Positions 1-7,639 of a stretch of 64,000 bases of DNA are shown one piece after another; the first letter of the stretch is position 1; the number at the start of each line of letters is the position of its first letter. The stretch is from positions 56,513 to 120,512 of the forward strand of contig NZ_LAYJ01000033.1 of assembly GCF_000981035.1 (NCBI RefSeq), given 5' to 3'. The position numbers and the translations under genes were made by a program. Under the pieces are notes generated by a model. That model was not told the DNA's origin and did not search any database. It worked only from the letters and a program-made list of their open reading frames with translations. This DNA is from Christensenella hongkongensis (lineage in GTDB: Bacteria; Bacillota; Clostridia; Christensenellales; Christensenellaceae).

Positions 1-15
1 ATTTTCCATCAAACA

Positions 16-44
16 TTGACTTTTTTCGCAATTTTATTTATTGT
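16..44 (+). promoter_or_regulatory. Sigma-A-type promoter for the sugar kinase/aldolase pair
   Basis: A TTGACT -35 box (16-21) and a TATTGT -10 box (39-44) are separated by 17 bases. This would start transcription near base 51, upstream of the kinase start at 181. Inferred from consensus spacing only. Confidence 0.5.
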
Positions 45-57
45 TAAATTGTATTGT

Positions 58-81
58 TTATGACATTTTATTTTGTCATAA
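58..81. promoter_or_regulatory. Perfect dyad, candidate operator
   Basis: TTATGACA (58-65) and TGTCATAA (74-81) form a perfect 8+8 inverted repeat around an AT-only 8-base spacer. It lies just downstream of the predicted start site of the kinase/aldolase promoter, where a repressor would block transcription. No regulator gene adjoins it, so the binding protein is unknown. Confidence 0.4.
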
Positions 82-180
82 TGTATTATATGATACACTT
101 GTATCTGAAATGTATCTATGATTGCGGAAGATTACTATTTTCTGCAAATAATAAAAAAATTTTACGGAGGAACACTACAA

Positions 181-1125
181 ATGGCTGAAATTTGGACAAT
201 GGGCGAGGTTCTCGTAGAGATCATGCGTCCTGAAATTGACCAGAACTTTTATGATCCCGCTGAATTTTTGGGCCCTTATCCCAGCGGCGCGCCTGCAATC
301 TTTATCGATACGGCGGCAAGGCTTGGGCACTCGACCGGCATTATCAGCAAAGTCGGCCCTGATGATTTTGGAAGGTGCATTATAGACAGATTGCGTTCAC
401 ACGACGTGAATTGCGACCTGATTGGAGTTGATGATGAATTGGCAACCGCCGTTGCCTTCAACACGAATTTCAGCGACGGAGGACGCCAGTTTATTTATCA
501 TTTGTCTCCCGTTATAAAAACGAAAGCGCCTTCGGCTATCCCGGGCGGGGCTCCAAAGTATTTCCATTTGATGGGAACCGCTGTGAGCTATGACGAGAAT
601 TTTACCAAAGAGGTGCTGAAAACTGTAGATCTTTTCCTGAAAAACGGGGCAAAATTATCGCTTGATCCAAATATCCGTCCTGAAATGCTGCGCAGCCGGG
701 CAGCTTCCGCGGTGCTTAAGCCGATCATAGATAACTGTTCTGTCCTGTTCCCCGGCGAAGAAGAGCTCCAGATTATAGCTCAGGAGCAAGATCTTGATCT
801 GGCAGTCAAAAAAATGTTTGAAAACGAAAAACTGGAAATTCTTGCATTAAAACGCGGATCACGCGGCTGCACCGTATATTCACGCGATGAAGCGCCATTT
901 GATTTCGGCGTTTATAAAATCTCGCCGGTTGATCCGACCGGCGCCGGAGATTCATTTGACGCTGGATTTATATGCTCGCTGCTCGAAGGAAAGCCGTTGC
1001 TTGAGTGCGCAAAGGTTGCTTCCGCTGCTGCGGCGCTTAATACAAGCGCATTTGGTCCTATGGAGGGAAATATCTCCATCGAGACCGTACGCGATATGAT
1101 CCAGTCCAACCCAACGACAAATTAA
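181..1125 (+). CDS. PfkB-family (ribokinase-like) sugar kinase
   Basis: This protein should phosphorylate a sugar or sugar phosphate using ATP in the cytoplasm. The PfkB signature DPTGAGDSFDAGF lies near residues 250-262 and contains the anion hole and the catalytic aspartate; an N-terminal GAPAIF-type stretch near residue 36 fits the substrate-binding region. The 314-residue length is normal for the family. I chose the ATG at 181 over the upstream in-frame ATG at 118 because ACGGAGG sits about ten bases before it. The aldolase gene follows after 36 bases, so the two probably convert a phosphorylated ketose or deoxy-gluconate into triose phosphates. The exact substrate (fructose, tagatose, or 5-dehydro-2-deoxygluconate types) cannot be read from sequence. 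Confidence 0.88.
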   Translation: MAEIWTMGEVLVEIMRPEIDQNFYDPAEFLGPYPSGAPAIFIDTAARLGHSTGIISKVGPDDFGRCIIDRLRSHDVNCDLIGVDDELATAVAFNTNFSDGGRQFIYHLSPVIKTKAPSAIPGGAPKYFHLMGTAVSYDENFTKEVLKTVDLFLKNGAKLSLDPNIRPEMLRSRAASAVLKPIIDNCSVLFPGEEELQIIAQEQDLDLAVKKMFENEKLEILALKRGSRGCTVYSRDEAPFDFGVYKISPVDPTGAGDSFDAGFICSLLEGKPLLECAKVASAAAALNTSAFGPMEGNISIETVRDMIQSNPTTN

Positions 1126-1161
1126 GTTACGGAATACATTATTTCGGGAAAGAGGAACAAT

Positions 1162-2010
1162 ATGCCACTGGTAACATCAAAGGAATTAATGCTCGACGCC
1201 CAAAAAAACGGTTACGCCGTAGGCGCGTTTAATGTTGAAAATATGGAAATGGGCCAGGCAATCGTTGCTGCCGCCGAGGAGCTGCATGCTCCCGTTATTT
1301 TGCAGACTACTCCCTCAACCGTACGCTATGCAAGCCTTGATATGTATCGCGCTATCGTCGCTACGCTTGCGGCAAAAGCCGCTGTGCCGGTTGTAATTCA
1401 TCTGGATCACGGAGACAGCTACGATCTTGCCGTAGGTGCGCTTGAAGCGGGCTATACTTCCGTCATGATTGACGGTTCCCACGAAGGCTTTGAAGAAAAT
1501 ATTGCGCTTACCAAAAGCGTTGTCGAACAGGCAAAGCTCAAAAATATCCCCGTGGAAGCAGAGCTTGGCAAAGTCGGTGGAAAAGAAGACGATCTTGACG
1601 GCGGAAGCGGCGGATATACGGATCCAATGGAGGCAAAGGAATTTGCAGAGCGCACAGGCATCGCTTCCCTTGCCGTGGCAATCGGAACAGCGCATGGAAT
1701 TTACTCCGGAACGCCCGTCCTTGATGTAGATCGCCTGAAGGCGATTGAAAAAGTAGTAGATATTCCGCTCGTCCTGCACGGCGCGTCCGGTTTGCTTGAC
1801 AAGGATATCATCGAATGCGTGAAGGCCGGCATCTGCAAGGTAAACTTCGCTACCGAGCTTCGCATTGCCTACAGCAATGGCGTAAAGCAGGTTATCAGGG
1901 ATACGCCTGATGTATTTGATCCCAAAAAGTACGGCAAGGTCGGCCGCGAATATGTGGTGGAAGCTGTGAAGGCCCGTATCCTCGTTTGCGGATGCGACGG
2001 CAAAGCATGA
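1162..2010 (+). CDS. Class II (zinc) fructose/tagatose-bisphosphate aldolase family protein
   Basis: Class II aldolases split a ketose bisphosphate into dihydroxyacetone phosphate and an aldehyde using zinc. Visible residues are the LDHG motif (catalytic Asp82, zinc ligand His83), the VEAELG stretch near 131-136, GTAHG with His178, and LHGASG with His206, all in the expected order. At 282 residues it has the GatY/KbaY/FbaA size. It is the second gene of the kinase-aldolase pair and is followed by an intrinsic terminator. Members of this family act on fructose-1,6-bisphosphate, tagatose-1,6-bisphosphate or 6-phospho-5-dehydro-2-deoxygluconate; the paired PfkB kinase argues for a dedicated catabolic step rather than general glycolysis, but this is inference. 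Confidence 0.9.
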   Translation: MPLVTSKELMLDAQKNGYAVGAFNVENMEMGQAIVAAAEELHAPVILQTTPSTVRYASLDMYRAIVATLAAKAAVPVVIHLDHGDSYDLAVGALEAGYTSVMIDGSHEGFEENIALTKSVVEQAKLKNIPVEAELGKVGGKEDDLDGGSGGYTDPMEAKEFAERTGIASLAVAIGTAHGIYSGTPVLDVDRLKAIEKVVDIPLVLHGASGLLDKDIIECVKAGICKVNFATELRIAYSNGVKQVIRDTPDVFDPKKYGKVGREYVVEAVKARILVCGCDGKA

Positions 2011-2028
2011 ACCCCCTTGTTGATTACA

Positions 2029-2060
2029 AAAAAGCTGCGAACAAATTCGCAGCTTTTTAT
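2029..2060 (+). terminator. Intrinsic terminator of the kinase/aldolase operon
   Basis: A 9-bp stem (2032-2040 with 2047-2055) with a 6-base loop is followed by a T-rich tract. Confidence 0.85.
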
Positions 2061-2159
2061 TTTTTGTTAATCTTCTACCGACTGCAACTAATTTTTGTCA
2101 TGCAGCTTATGAGCCCCACGGACAAATGCAGCAGGTTTTTAAACATAACATTGCACGCA

Positions 2160-3647
2160 CTATACTTTTTCTACCAGCCGTTTGACCTGATCGTATACCC
2201 AGTCTCTCTGCTTACATTCGTACGGCAGCTGGTTCCAATATTTATCCACCATAGAATAGAACGCATTGACACTGGAAAATTCATTTGTCATCACACGTAC
2301 GCTCGCGTCGTCCGACGGATAGAAATAAGCAACCGTATTTTCCTTTGTCCATAGATTCAGATTTGGTATAAAGGAAGTATTCCCAAACGGGCGCACCGCG
2401 ATCTCCACGTTAGGATTTTCTTTGACTGCAAGAAAAAACGCCCTTAAGTCCCGCGCGATACATTTGCTGTCAATCCGTATCGGTCTTCCAAGAAGAGAAG
2501 CGAATACAGGCGCGTCAACCGTATCGGTTGTGATCAGTTCCTGAATATGGTCCATACTGAATATGACGCGCGTCATACTTTTTTCTGTTAAAAAACGCTT
2601 ATTGCTGGCCATACAATTTTTGTAAAACCGCATGATTTTACGTTCTTCCGACGAGTTTAGCTCGTAGTTGAAAATAACCTGTTCAATCGTTTCCTTACTG
2701 TAAGTCAAAAATGGCGAAGAATCCACAATAACATACTGGTTCATGTCTTTTTTAAGATATTCCGCTATTTCATCTTTTTTAAAATCTTCACACAGGTCTT
2801 TATCCTGCATATGGCTCATCAGCGGTTCGAATTTTTGGAGATGCTGTTCCAAAAAATGGTCAAACTGCGTTACTGTCATTGGATCGTCATAAACCGCGCT
2901 ATATAAATTAGCTCTCACATTATCATGATTTGCGCCGATCATAACATATTTTCCCTTAATTCCATAAACATATTCGTAAAAAGGAATATCCGTATCATAC
3001 GTGTAATATGCCTGAGACTTCGGCGACAGAAAAACCGGCAGCCAATACTCGAACATATTTTCAATTTGCTCGGCAGGCCGGTTCATATACAACATTGTAA
3101 TAATCTCGTCGCCCCGCTTTGCAGCGTTAATAAACTGCCGCTGAGACATAGGCGCCTCTTTGGATTTCGTATAAAAAATGTGTGAATCGGCATCATAGCC
3201 CCACAGGATATCACCCGGCGGAAGAGAATTTGCGATACTTAAAATATGCTGAAGCGCGTCTTTCTTTCCGGACGGCCCTTTATATATTTTATAGGCCGCG
3301 CTATAAAGACAATTTCCGTTGTCTTCCTCGACATACTTTTTCTTAAAATCTTTGGAAACAAGCCATGCCGATACTCCCTTTTTCAGTGTCTCGCGTTCTT
3401 CCACCTTTGAATGGTTGATTGATGAAAAAAAACGTTCCAGCGTTTGGATTCCCTGCTCCTCATTGATATCAAGAATTGCCTCCACAACATCCTCAAAATA
3501 TGCTGATTTCATGTTCAATTCAGCACGTCCGTTTTTCCAACGGCTGATGATCGTCCTGTCAACATGTACCATTTTTGCAAGTTGTGTCCCCTGGATATAA
3601 AGCATATCCATTAAATATGCAAGCGGCGTAACAGACTGTTTTGGCAT
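2160..3647 (-). CDS. HTH-domain protein with a large uncharacterised C-terminal region
   Basis: I do not recognise the full-length family. Residues about 18-42 read as a Cro/C1-type helix-turn-helix (QLAKMVHVDRTIISRWKNGR), so it probably binds DNA. The remaining roughly 430 residues look globular and soluble, with no membrane segment, signal peptide or catalytic motif I can name; they could sense a ligand or a partner protein. The 495-residue length is far above a typical Cro/C1 regulator. The start at 3647 is preferred over the ATG at 3665 because AAGAGG lies seven bases before it. It reads in the same direction as the TPR/DUF4037/DUF4125/DUF5131 cluster, 116 bases downstream of it, and could be its regulator or effector. 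Confidence 0.7.
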   Translation of the reverse strand: MPKQSVTPLAYLMDMLYIQGTQLAKMVHVDRTIISRWKNGRAELNMKSAYFEDVVEAILDINEEQGIQTLERFFSSINHSKVEERETLKKGVSAWLVSKDFKKKYVEEDNGNCLYSAAYKIYKGPSGKKDALQHILSIANSLPPGDILWGYDADSHIFYTKSKEAPMSQRQFINAAKRGDEIITMLYMNRPAEQIENMFEYWLPVFLSPKSQAYYTYDTDIPFYEYVYGIKGKYVMIGANHDNVRANLYSAVYDDPMTVTQFDHFLEQHLQKFEPLMSHMQDKDLCEDFKKDEIAEYLKKDMNQYVIVDSSPFLTYSKETIEQVIFNYELNSSEERKIMRFYKNCMASNKRFLTEKSMTRVIFSMDHIQELITTDTVDAPVFASLLGRPIRIDSKCIARDLRAFFLAVKENPNVEIAVRPFGNTSFIPNLNLWTKENTVAYFYPSDDASVRVMTNEFSSVNAFYSMVDKYWNQLPYECKQRDWVYDQVKRLVEKV

Positions 3648-3763
3648 CCCTATTCCTCTTTTCAAATGATATCTTTTGAGTTTTGATAATCTTTATGAAT
3701 AAACTCTAATTTTAATTATAAACATTTCGTGAATATTTTAATCATAATTTAAGTGGAACAAGA

Positions 3764-4486
3764 CTATTTTGTTGCAGAGTAATTGATTCCCGCCTTGCGC
3801 GCCTGTGAGTGCTGAAACCGTTTGCGAATGACATACCTTTTTCCGTCTTTTTTGAAATGCGTGCCCGTCTGCTTAAACCAAAAGGATATATTGCGCTTTC
3901 TGCATTCACGTTCTATCTCCAAAATCCAGTCAAATTCACAGATCCTCGCATAATAACCGGATTCGCCTCCCGCAACCACCATCTCAATTTGCCCGCTCAA
4001 AAACGGCGTCAAATCTATTCTTTCCAGGATCGGTTCGCAGATAATAATCTTGTGACGGATTGGCGTTTTTAGAAAAATGGGAATACGGTAATTTGCCTGT
4101 TCCTGATTCTCTACAGTACAACCTATTTTTACGTTAGGATAGCCCTCGCCCCAATCAGGCGGGAGCTTTTCATAAAACCTGTGAATGCGCTTAGTAATGA
4201 TCAAAAAGCTCAAATCCTGTCTCTGCCTGATCATGCTCCAGGCTTCCGTTCTCCATTCATCGGCCTCCTCCAGAAAAAAATCCGAAGTGCCGCAGGTGAA
4301 TACATCGCCCTTTTGCTGCAAACGAAAATTGCCGTCCCTTTTCTTTTTCAGGGGCAGGTCAAACATTGTCGTACGATATACAGTATCGGGATCTTTCCCT
4401 ATGGATTCATCCCTGCGGTGCATATAGCAATTTTTACATCCCGTACTTATTTTATGGCATCCATGCCACGGATTCCACGCTTTCAT
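3764..4486 (-). CDS. DUF5131 (phage Gp37/Gp68-like) protein, radical-SAM-like cysteine motif
   Basis: The N-terminus WNPWHGCHKISTGCKNCY is the hallmark of the DUF5131 family, seen in phages and in bacterial accessory loci. Cysteines 10, 17 and 20 form CX6CX2C, a likely iron-sulfur site that resembles a radical-SAM cluster motif, although the family reaction is not established. A later stretch MVVAGGESG is also family-typical. The ATG at 4486 overlaps the stop codon of the DUF4125 gene by one base (TGATG), so the genes are translationally coupled; an alternative TTG lies one codon upstream. It is the last gene of a tight four-gene leftward operon. Function unknown; nucleic-acid or small-molecule modification are possibilities only. 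Confidence 0.8.
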   Translation of the reverse strand: MKAWNPWHGCHKISTGCKNCYMHRRDESIGKDPDTVYRTTMFDLPLKKKRDGNFRLQQKGDVFTCGTSDFFLEEADEWRTEAWSMIRQRQDLSFLIITKRIHRFYEKLPPDWGEGYPNVKIGCTVENQEQANYRIPIFLKTPIRHKIIICEPILERIDLTPFLSGQIEMVVAGGESGYYARICEFDWILEIERECRKRNISFWFKQTGTHFKKDGKRYVIRKRFQHSQARKAGINYSATK

Positions 4487-5103
4487 CAATTCCTGCTCAT
4501 TCGCTCTTCCGCCTGTTCCAGTGAAGCGTAGCCATATTCCCTCGCCATATTTTTCAAAATATCCAGATTCATGTTCTTTCCCTGCTCTAACAGGTGTTCC
4601 TGAAACCGCCGGTACTTTTTGAGCGTCTCGATGGAGTAAGTAGAAAGCTCTCCGCGCAGGTATGTCTCGAACGAGGTATCATATTTTTCGTCCTCACTGG
4701 AGTGGATGGGCCTGCCCCCGCCTACGAGCATGGGATATTCCGGCGCGAGCTGTTCCAGCCACTTTACATGCTCAGGTACGATCGCTTCAATCAATCTCTT
4801 TTTATCCTCCGTTATGTCTGGAAGCCGATCCCTGATTTGTTCAAATTCATCAGGAGACGTATATTCCATCATAAACGCGTATTTTTCACTCAGAAGATTC
4901 CTGCCGTTTTCCTGCGCGGTTTTAAGATCGTTCAGGTAGCTTTCCAGTGTTTCGGCATTCCACGCTTCCAGTTGGCTTTTCCGCATAATGCGGAAGGTAT
5001 CGTAATCATCCTGACAGGAAGCCCTTCCTGAAATATTTTCAACCGCGTCAAACATAGTCCATTCAATCGAAATAATTTTTTCGATCACTGCTTTTTTCTC
5101 CAT
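4486..5103 (-). CDS. DUF4125 family protein
   Basis: The opening IISIEWTMFDAVENISGRA followed by SCQDDYDTFRIMRKSQ matches the DUF4125 family as I know it, a family of unknown function common in Clostridia and often adjoining or fused to DUF4037. The 205-residue protein is soluble, mostly helical and acidic, with no membrane segment. It starts eight bases after the DUF4037 gene and overlaps the DUF5131 gene by one base. The stable pairing with DUF4037 suggests the two act as one unit, but no reaction is known. Confidence 0.82.
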   Translation of the reverse strand: MEKKAVIEKIISIEWTMFDAVENISGRASCQDDYDTFRIMRKSQLEAWNAETLESYLNDLKTAQENGRNLLSEKYAFMMEYTSPDEFEQIRDRLPDITEDKKRLIEAIVPEHVKWLEQLAPEYPMLVGGGRPIHSSEDEKYDTSFETYLRGELSTYSIETLKKYRRFQEHLLEQGKNMNLDILKNMAREYGYASLEQAEERMSRN

Positions 5104-5111
5104 TGTATCTC

Positions 5112-6038
5112 CTATTCCGCCATGATATGCAGCTTGCTGAGCATATCGTCTTTAATTCGGCAAAGCACGCTTTCCCCCTGCGCAAGTAAAAAGTCGTCAT
5201 TGCTGTCCGATAGCCCCTGCTTTCGGAGTTCTTCCGCGACATCCCGGCATATATTCTCAATAATATTTGTTTTTTGTGTTGCGCTTTTCCCTTCTTCGCA
5301 CAACTCTGACAATAGACCGTACACGCAATTCAGTATGGATAACTCCCTCATCCCCCGATGGGCCCATTTATAGTATGGAACATATTTTTTATTCAGCAAA
5401 TAGACCATGGAACATGCCGCTTTGATAAATTCTGAAAGCGCGCATTGCGCGGCAACCGCTTCCCCGCGTTTCATACAGCGCGCATAATTATACTGCCCTG
5501 ACTGTGCCATCACCGCGGCGCGCGCCGCAATTTTTTTCAGCCTGATATCCTCAGGATAATAATCAAGTAAAAGCTCTCTGCGTTTTGAAAACTCCCCAAG
5601 GTCATCCCTGAAAATACGTCCGTTTGTCGCAACCGCTAAAAATTCCTCGGGTATCCTTCGCCATTCTGCAATCGTTTCCGGCGCCTTCTTTAATCCCGTA
5701 TAGTTAAAATAGAATACAGAAGTACGCAGCGCACCGATTCGATGTTCTGCGTATTTTTCTTCAACCCTTCCTGCGAATCCCCCAAAGCACTGTGGGAGCG
5801 CACGGTATTCCCGCTCCAGCGCAAGGCCTGTCTCCTCATAATCTTCATCCGTGAGCCACATGCAAAAAGAAGGCCCCCAATCGTGATCCCGCGAATATTC
5901 GTCATCAAAACCGAAGCACTCCGAACCCTCTCCCACGAGTCCGCAGGCAATCCGGTTTTCATATGCAGAAAATTTTTGGCGGATCATCTCTGCGCCATAT
6001 GTCTCATAATACTTCTGTGCAAGCTCAAGCCCCTTCAT
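5112..6038 (-). CDS. DUF4037 family predicted nucleotidyltransferase
   Basis: Residues about 34-60 read GLVGEGSECFGFDDEYSRDH followed by DWG. This resembles the nucleotidyltransferase-fold pattern of GS followed by D-x-D, as expected for DUF4037, which is placed with the NTP-transferase fold. The protein is 308 residues, soluble and rich in Arg and Tyr. It overlaps the upstream TPR gene by four bases (ATGA) and is followed after eight bases by DUF4125. Nucleotidyltransferases of this type transfer NMP or AMP to small molecules, RNA or proteins; the substrate here is unknown. The TPR partner could recruit it. Confidence 0.8.
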   Translation of the reverse strand: MKGLELAQKYYETYGAEMIRQKFSAYENRIACGLVGEGSECFGFDDEYSRDHDWGPSFCMWLTDEDYEETGLALEREYRALPQCFGGFAGRVEEKYAEHRIGALRTSVFYFNYTGLKKAPETIAEWRRIPEEFLAVATNGRIFRDDLGEFSKRRELLLDYYPEDIRLKKIAARAAVMAQSGQYNYARCMKRGEAVAAQCALSEFIKAACSMVYLLNKKYVPYYKWAHRGMRELSILNCVYGLLSELCEEGKSATQKTNIIENICRDVAEELRKQGLSDSNDDFLLAQGESVLCRIKDDMLSKLHIMAE

Positions 6039-6961
6039 TTTTCTTTCTGCCCCGTCTTTTTTCCAAGCACGTTCATCTCTTCAGCAGCACGTCGTACAAC
6101 CTCATGTCCTTCTCCATATATCTTTAGATATACGTCATGCGCTTCGCGCATATACGACATCGCTTTTTCATATTCGCCAATCGTTTCATAAACCTTTTTG
6201 ATATTTTCGCAGGTAATGGCGTATTCCACATTTTTCTGGAAAAACGCCTGCACCTTCTCCAGTGTTTGCAGATAGTATTTCAATGCCTCGTTATAATTTC
6301 CTGCGCTGTATTCAAGGGCCGCTATCGTATTGAGCACAGCCGGATAGTGGAAACTGTCTTCGGGCATCAAACGCAGCGATTCATCAATGGCAGAACGCGC
6401 TTCATCCGGTTCGCCCTTTTGCAGCAGCAGTGTCGCAAGGTTGGAATAACCTGTGGCAAGTTCTTCCACGGCGTCCGGAATCTCTTTCATCGCTTCAATC
6501 GCCTGCTGTAAATAGTCGATTGCTTTATCGTATTCTTTTGTGGACTGGAACAGCAATGAAACGTTATTCAGAACGCTTGCATACTCGTAATTCTGTTTTC
6601 CAATCGTACCCTCATAGATGGTTTTTGCCTTCATAAAAAACTTCCGTGCCTTTTCATAGTCGCCTTTGAGCCGGTAAGTGCCAGCCATATTATTTGTATT
6701 TGTGGCATACTCCGGCGTGTTTTCTCCCAGATATGTGACGATCATATTTTCAGCCGCCATAAACGCTTCAATCGACGCTTCATATTTACTTGCTCCGCGA
6801 TAAAAAGCCCCAAGCTCACTCATGCAGGCAAGATAAGTCTCATTGAATTTGCCGCAACATGGACAGGTGGCGCTTGCATTTTGAAGCAAAAAGCGTTCTA
6901 CCTTTTCCTGATCGCCCTGCACATAGAGCTCGTCGAGCTCCTTATAAAAATCTTTTAGCAC
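6035..6961 (-). CDS. Tetratricopeptide-repeat (TPR) protein
   Basis: From about residue 45 to 300 the protein is built of consecutive 34-42-residue helical pairs of the Kinesin-light-chain-like TPR style (for example YEYASVLNNVSLLFQSTKEY and YSNLATLLLQKGEPDEA), a protein-protein interaction scaffold. Near residue 34 there is a CPCCGK motif that could bind metal. There is no signal peptide. The start is a GTG with GAGGTG seven bases upstream. It is the first gene of the leftward operon behind the promoter at 6989-7017, and its last four bases overlap DUF4037. It probably organises the DUF4037/DUF4125 pair. Confidence 0.85.
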   Translation of the reverse strand: MLKDFYKELDELYVQGDQEKVERFLLQNASATCPCCGKFNETYLACMSELGAFYRGASKYEASIEAFMAAENMIVTYLGENTPEYATNTNNMAGTYRLKGDYEKARKFFMKAKTIYEGTIGKQNYEYASVLNNVSLLFQSTKEYDKAIDYLQQAIEAMKEIPDAVEELATGYSNLATLLLQKGEPDEARSAIDESLRLMPEDSFHYPAVLNTIAALEYSAGNYNEALKYYLQTLEKVQAFFQKNVEYAITCENIKKVYETIGEYEKAMSYMREAHDVYLKIYGEGHEVVRRAAEEMNVLGKKTGQKEK

Positions 6962-6988
6962 TGTACTGCACCTCGCGTTTTTCTTTCC

Positions 6989-7017
6989 ATTATACTAGGC
7001 CTTCCACGATGCGTAAA
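6989..7017 (-). promoter_or_regulatory. Promoter for the TPR-DUF4037-DUF4125-DUF5131 operon
   Basis: On the minus strand TTTACG (7017-7012) and a perfect TATAAT (6994-6989) are separated by 17 bases, 27 bases before the GTG start of the TPR gene. Confidence 0.55.
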
Positions 7018-7068
7018 TCACAATCTTGCTTTTTTCAGGAAATAATCATATTGCATTTGACAAAAGAA

Positions 7069-7094
7069 AAACATCCATCTTCAGATGGATGTTT
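7069..7094 (-). terminator. Intrinsic terminator of the first tRNA-like unit
   Basis: An 11-bp perfect stem (7069-7079 with 7084-7094) with a 4-base loop is followed on the minus strand by a T-rich run. It sits five bases beyond the ACCA end of the tRNA-like unit at 7099-7169. Confidence 0.75.
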
Positions 7095-7098
7095 CTAT

Positions 7099-7169
7099 TG
7101 GTACCGAAGGTGGGAAAGCTCGCCGCGCCCTTGCGGGCTTGCATCGCAGGAACCCAAGGTGGGTTCGGT
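7099..7169 (-). pseudogene. tRNA-like remnant ending in ACCA, related to the tRNA-Leu 3' end
   Basis: The last 18 bases (7116-7099, minus strand) match the 3' end of the complete tRNA-Leu at 7374-7460 with one mismatch, including CCCACCTTCGG and ACCA. The first seven bases (ACCGAAC) pair with the 3' strand over six positions, giving an acceptor-like stem, and the 71-base length is tRNA-sized. The interior lacks a proper T-arm and anticodon arm, so it is not a functional tRNA. It contains a GCCC-GCAA-GGGC hairpin. It could be a decayed tRNA copy or a tRNA-mimicking RNA. Confidence 0.45.
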
Positions 7170-7182
7170 TCCCGTACGATAG

Positions 7183-7224
7183 AAAAAAAGAAAAGCCTAT
7201 GCTGCCGCATGAACTTTTCTTTTT
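7183..7224 (-). terminator. Terminator-like hairpin after the second tRNA-like unit
   Basis: On the minus strand an 11-bp A/G-rich arm (7224-7214) pairs with 7195-7185 around an inner ATGC/GCAT hairpin and runs into a T-tract. It directly follows the ACCA at 7227-7224. Confidence 0.6.
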
Positions 7225-7310
7225 GGTGCCGCTGATACAAAATAGATGCAGCTAAAAACGGGGCCCCGCGCGAGCCCAGCGAAGCGGGTCGCGTGGGGAA
7301 AAGGAGCGGC
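7224..7310 (-). other. Structured tRNA-sized element ending in ACCA
   Basis: On the minus strand the segment begins GCCGCT and ends AGCGGC-ACCA, so the ends pair over six bases in acceptor-stem fashion. The total is 87 bases, exactly the length of the neighbouring tRNA-Leu. The middle holds a very strong GC hairpin (roughly 7261-7297) with arms CCCC/GGGG, CGCGA/TCGCG and CCC/GGG. There is no T-loop consensus or recognisable anticodon arm. It lies between two intrinsic terminators with no promoter of its own visible, so it would depend on read-through from the tRNA promoter. Its nature is unknown. Confidence 0.35.
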
Positions 7311-7321
7311 AGCGGAGCATG

Positions 7322-7349
7322 AAAAAGCCCTCGCTTTTGCGAGGGCTTT
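7322..7349 (-). terminator. Intrinsic terminator of tRNA-Leu
   Basis: An 11-bp perfect stem (7324-7334 with 7339-7349) with a TTTT loop is followed on the minus strand by a T-run, 24 bases after the tRNA end. Confidence 0.85.
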
Positions 7350-7373
7350 GGAATCGCGGAACTTGCCGCGACG

Positions 7374-7460
7374 TGGTGCCGAAGGTGGGAATCGAACCCA
7401 CACGGTATCACTACCACAGGATTTTGAGTCCAGCGCGTCTGCCAGTTCCACCACTTCGGC
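7374..7460 (-). tRNA. tRNA-Leu(CAA)
   Basis: The 87-base minus-strand sequence folds into a class II tRNA: acceptor GCCGAAG pairs with CTTCGGC, followed by discriminator A and an encoded CCA. The T-arm is GTGGG-TTCGATT-CCCAC. The anticodon loop CTCAAAA gives anticodon CAA, reading UUG leucine codons, and a long variable arm (GGTAGTGATACC) is present. One T-T mismatch sits in the anticodon stem (CTGGA against TCCTG). A strong promoter lies at 7480-7508 and a terminator at 7322-7349. Confidence 0.95.
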
Positions 7461-7479
7461 TCAAATTACCGACTCAAAA

Positions 7480-7508
7480 ATGATAGCATAACCGGCAGAA
7501 AAAGTCAA
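7480..7508 (-). promoter_or_regulatory. Promoter of tRNA-Leu
   Basis: On the minus strand TTGACT (7508-7503) and TATCAT (7485-7480) are separated by 17 bases, about 20 bases before the mature 5' end of the tRNA. Confidence 0.65.
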
Positions 7509-7639
7509 TGAAACAATGCCTCCTCTTTGTAAAAGCTTAAGCTGTCTTTCACGCTGCGTTCATGTATACTTCACACGTAAGGCTTACACTGATTCCAGAT
7601 TTATTTTTTGATTGACAAACAAATATCCAGGAGGAACTC

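Noticed and set aside
1315..1779. 154-codon frame antisense to the aldolase
   Set aside because: It lies wholly within a well-supported gene, has no ribosome site, and its peptide has no family features.
3648..3763. Separate promoter-operator for the HTH gene
   Set aside because: TATAAT-like sequences exist, but no properly spaced -35 box or clear dyad was found.
7046..7417. Long open frames opposite the tRNA-Leu region (123, 107 and 85 codons)
   Set aside because: They run through a tRNA, terminators and structured elements, lack ribosome sites, and their peptides resemble the usual false translations of tRNA genes.
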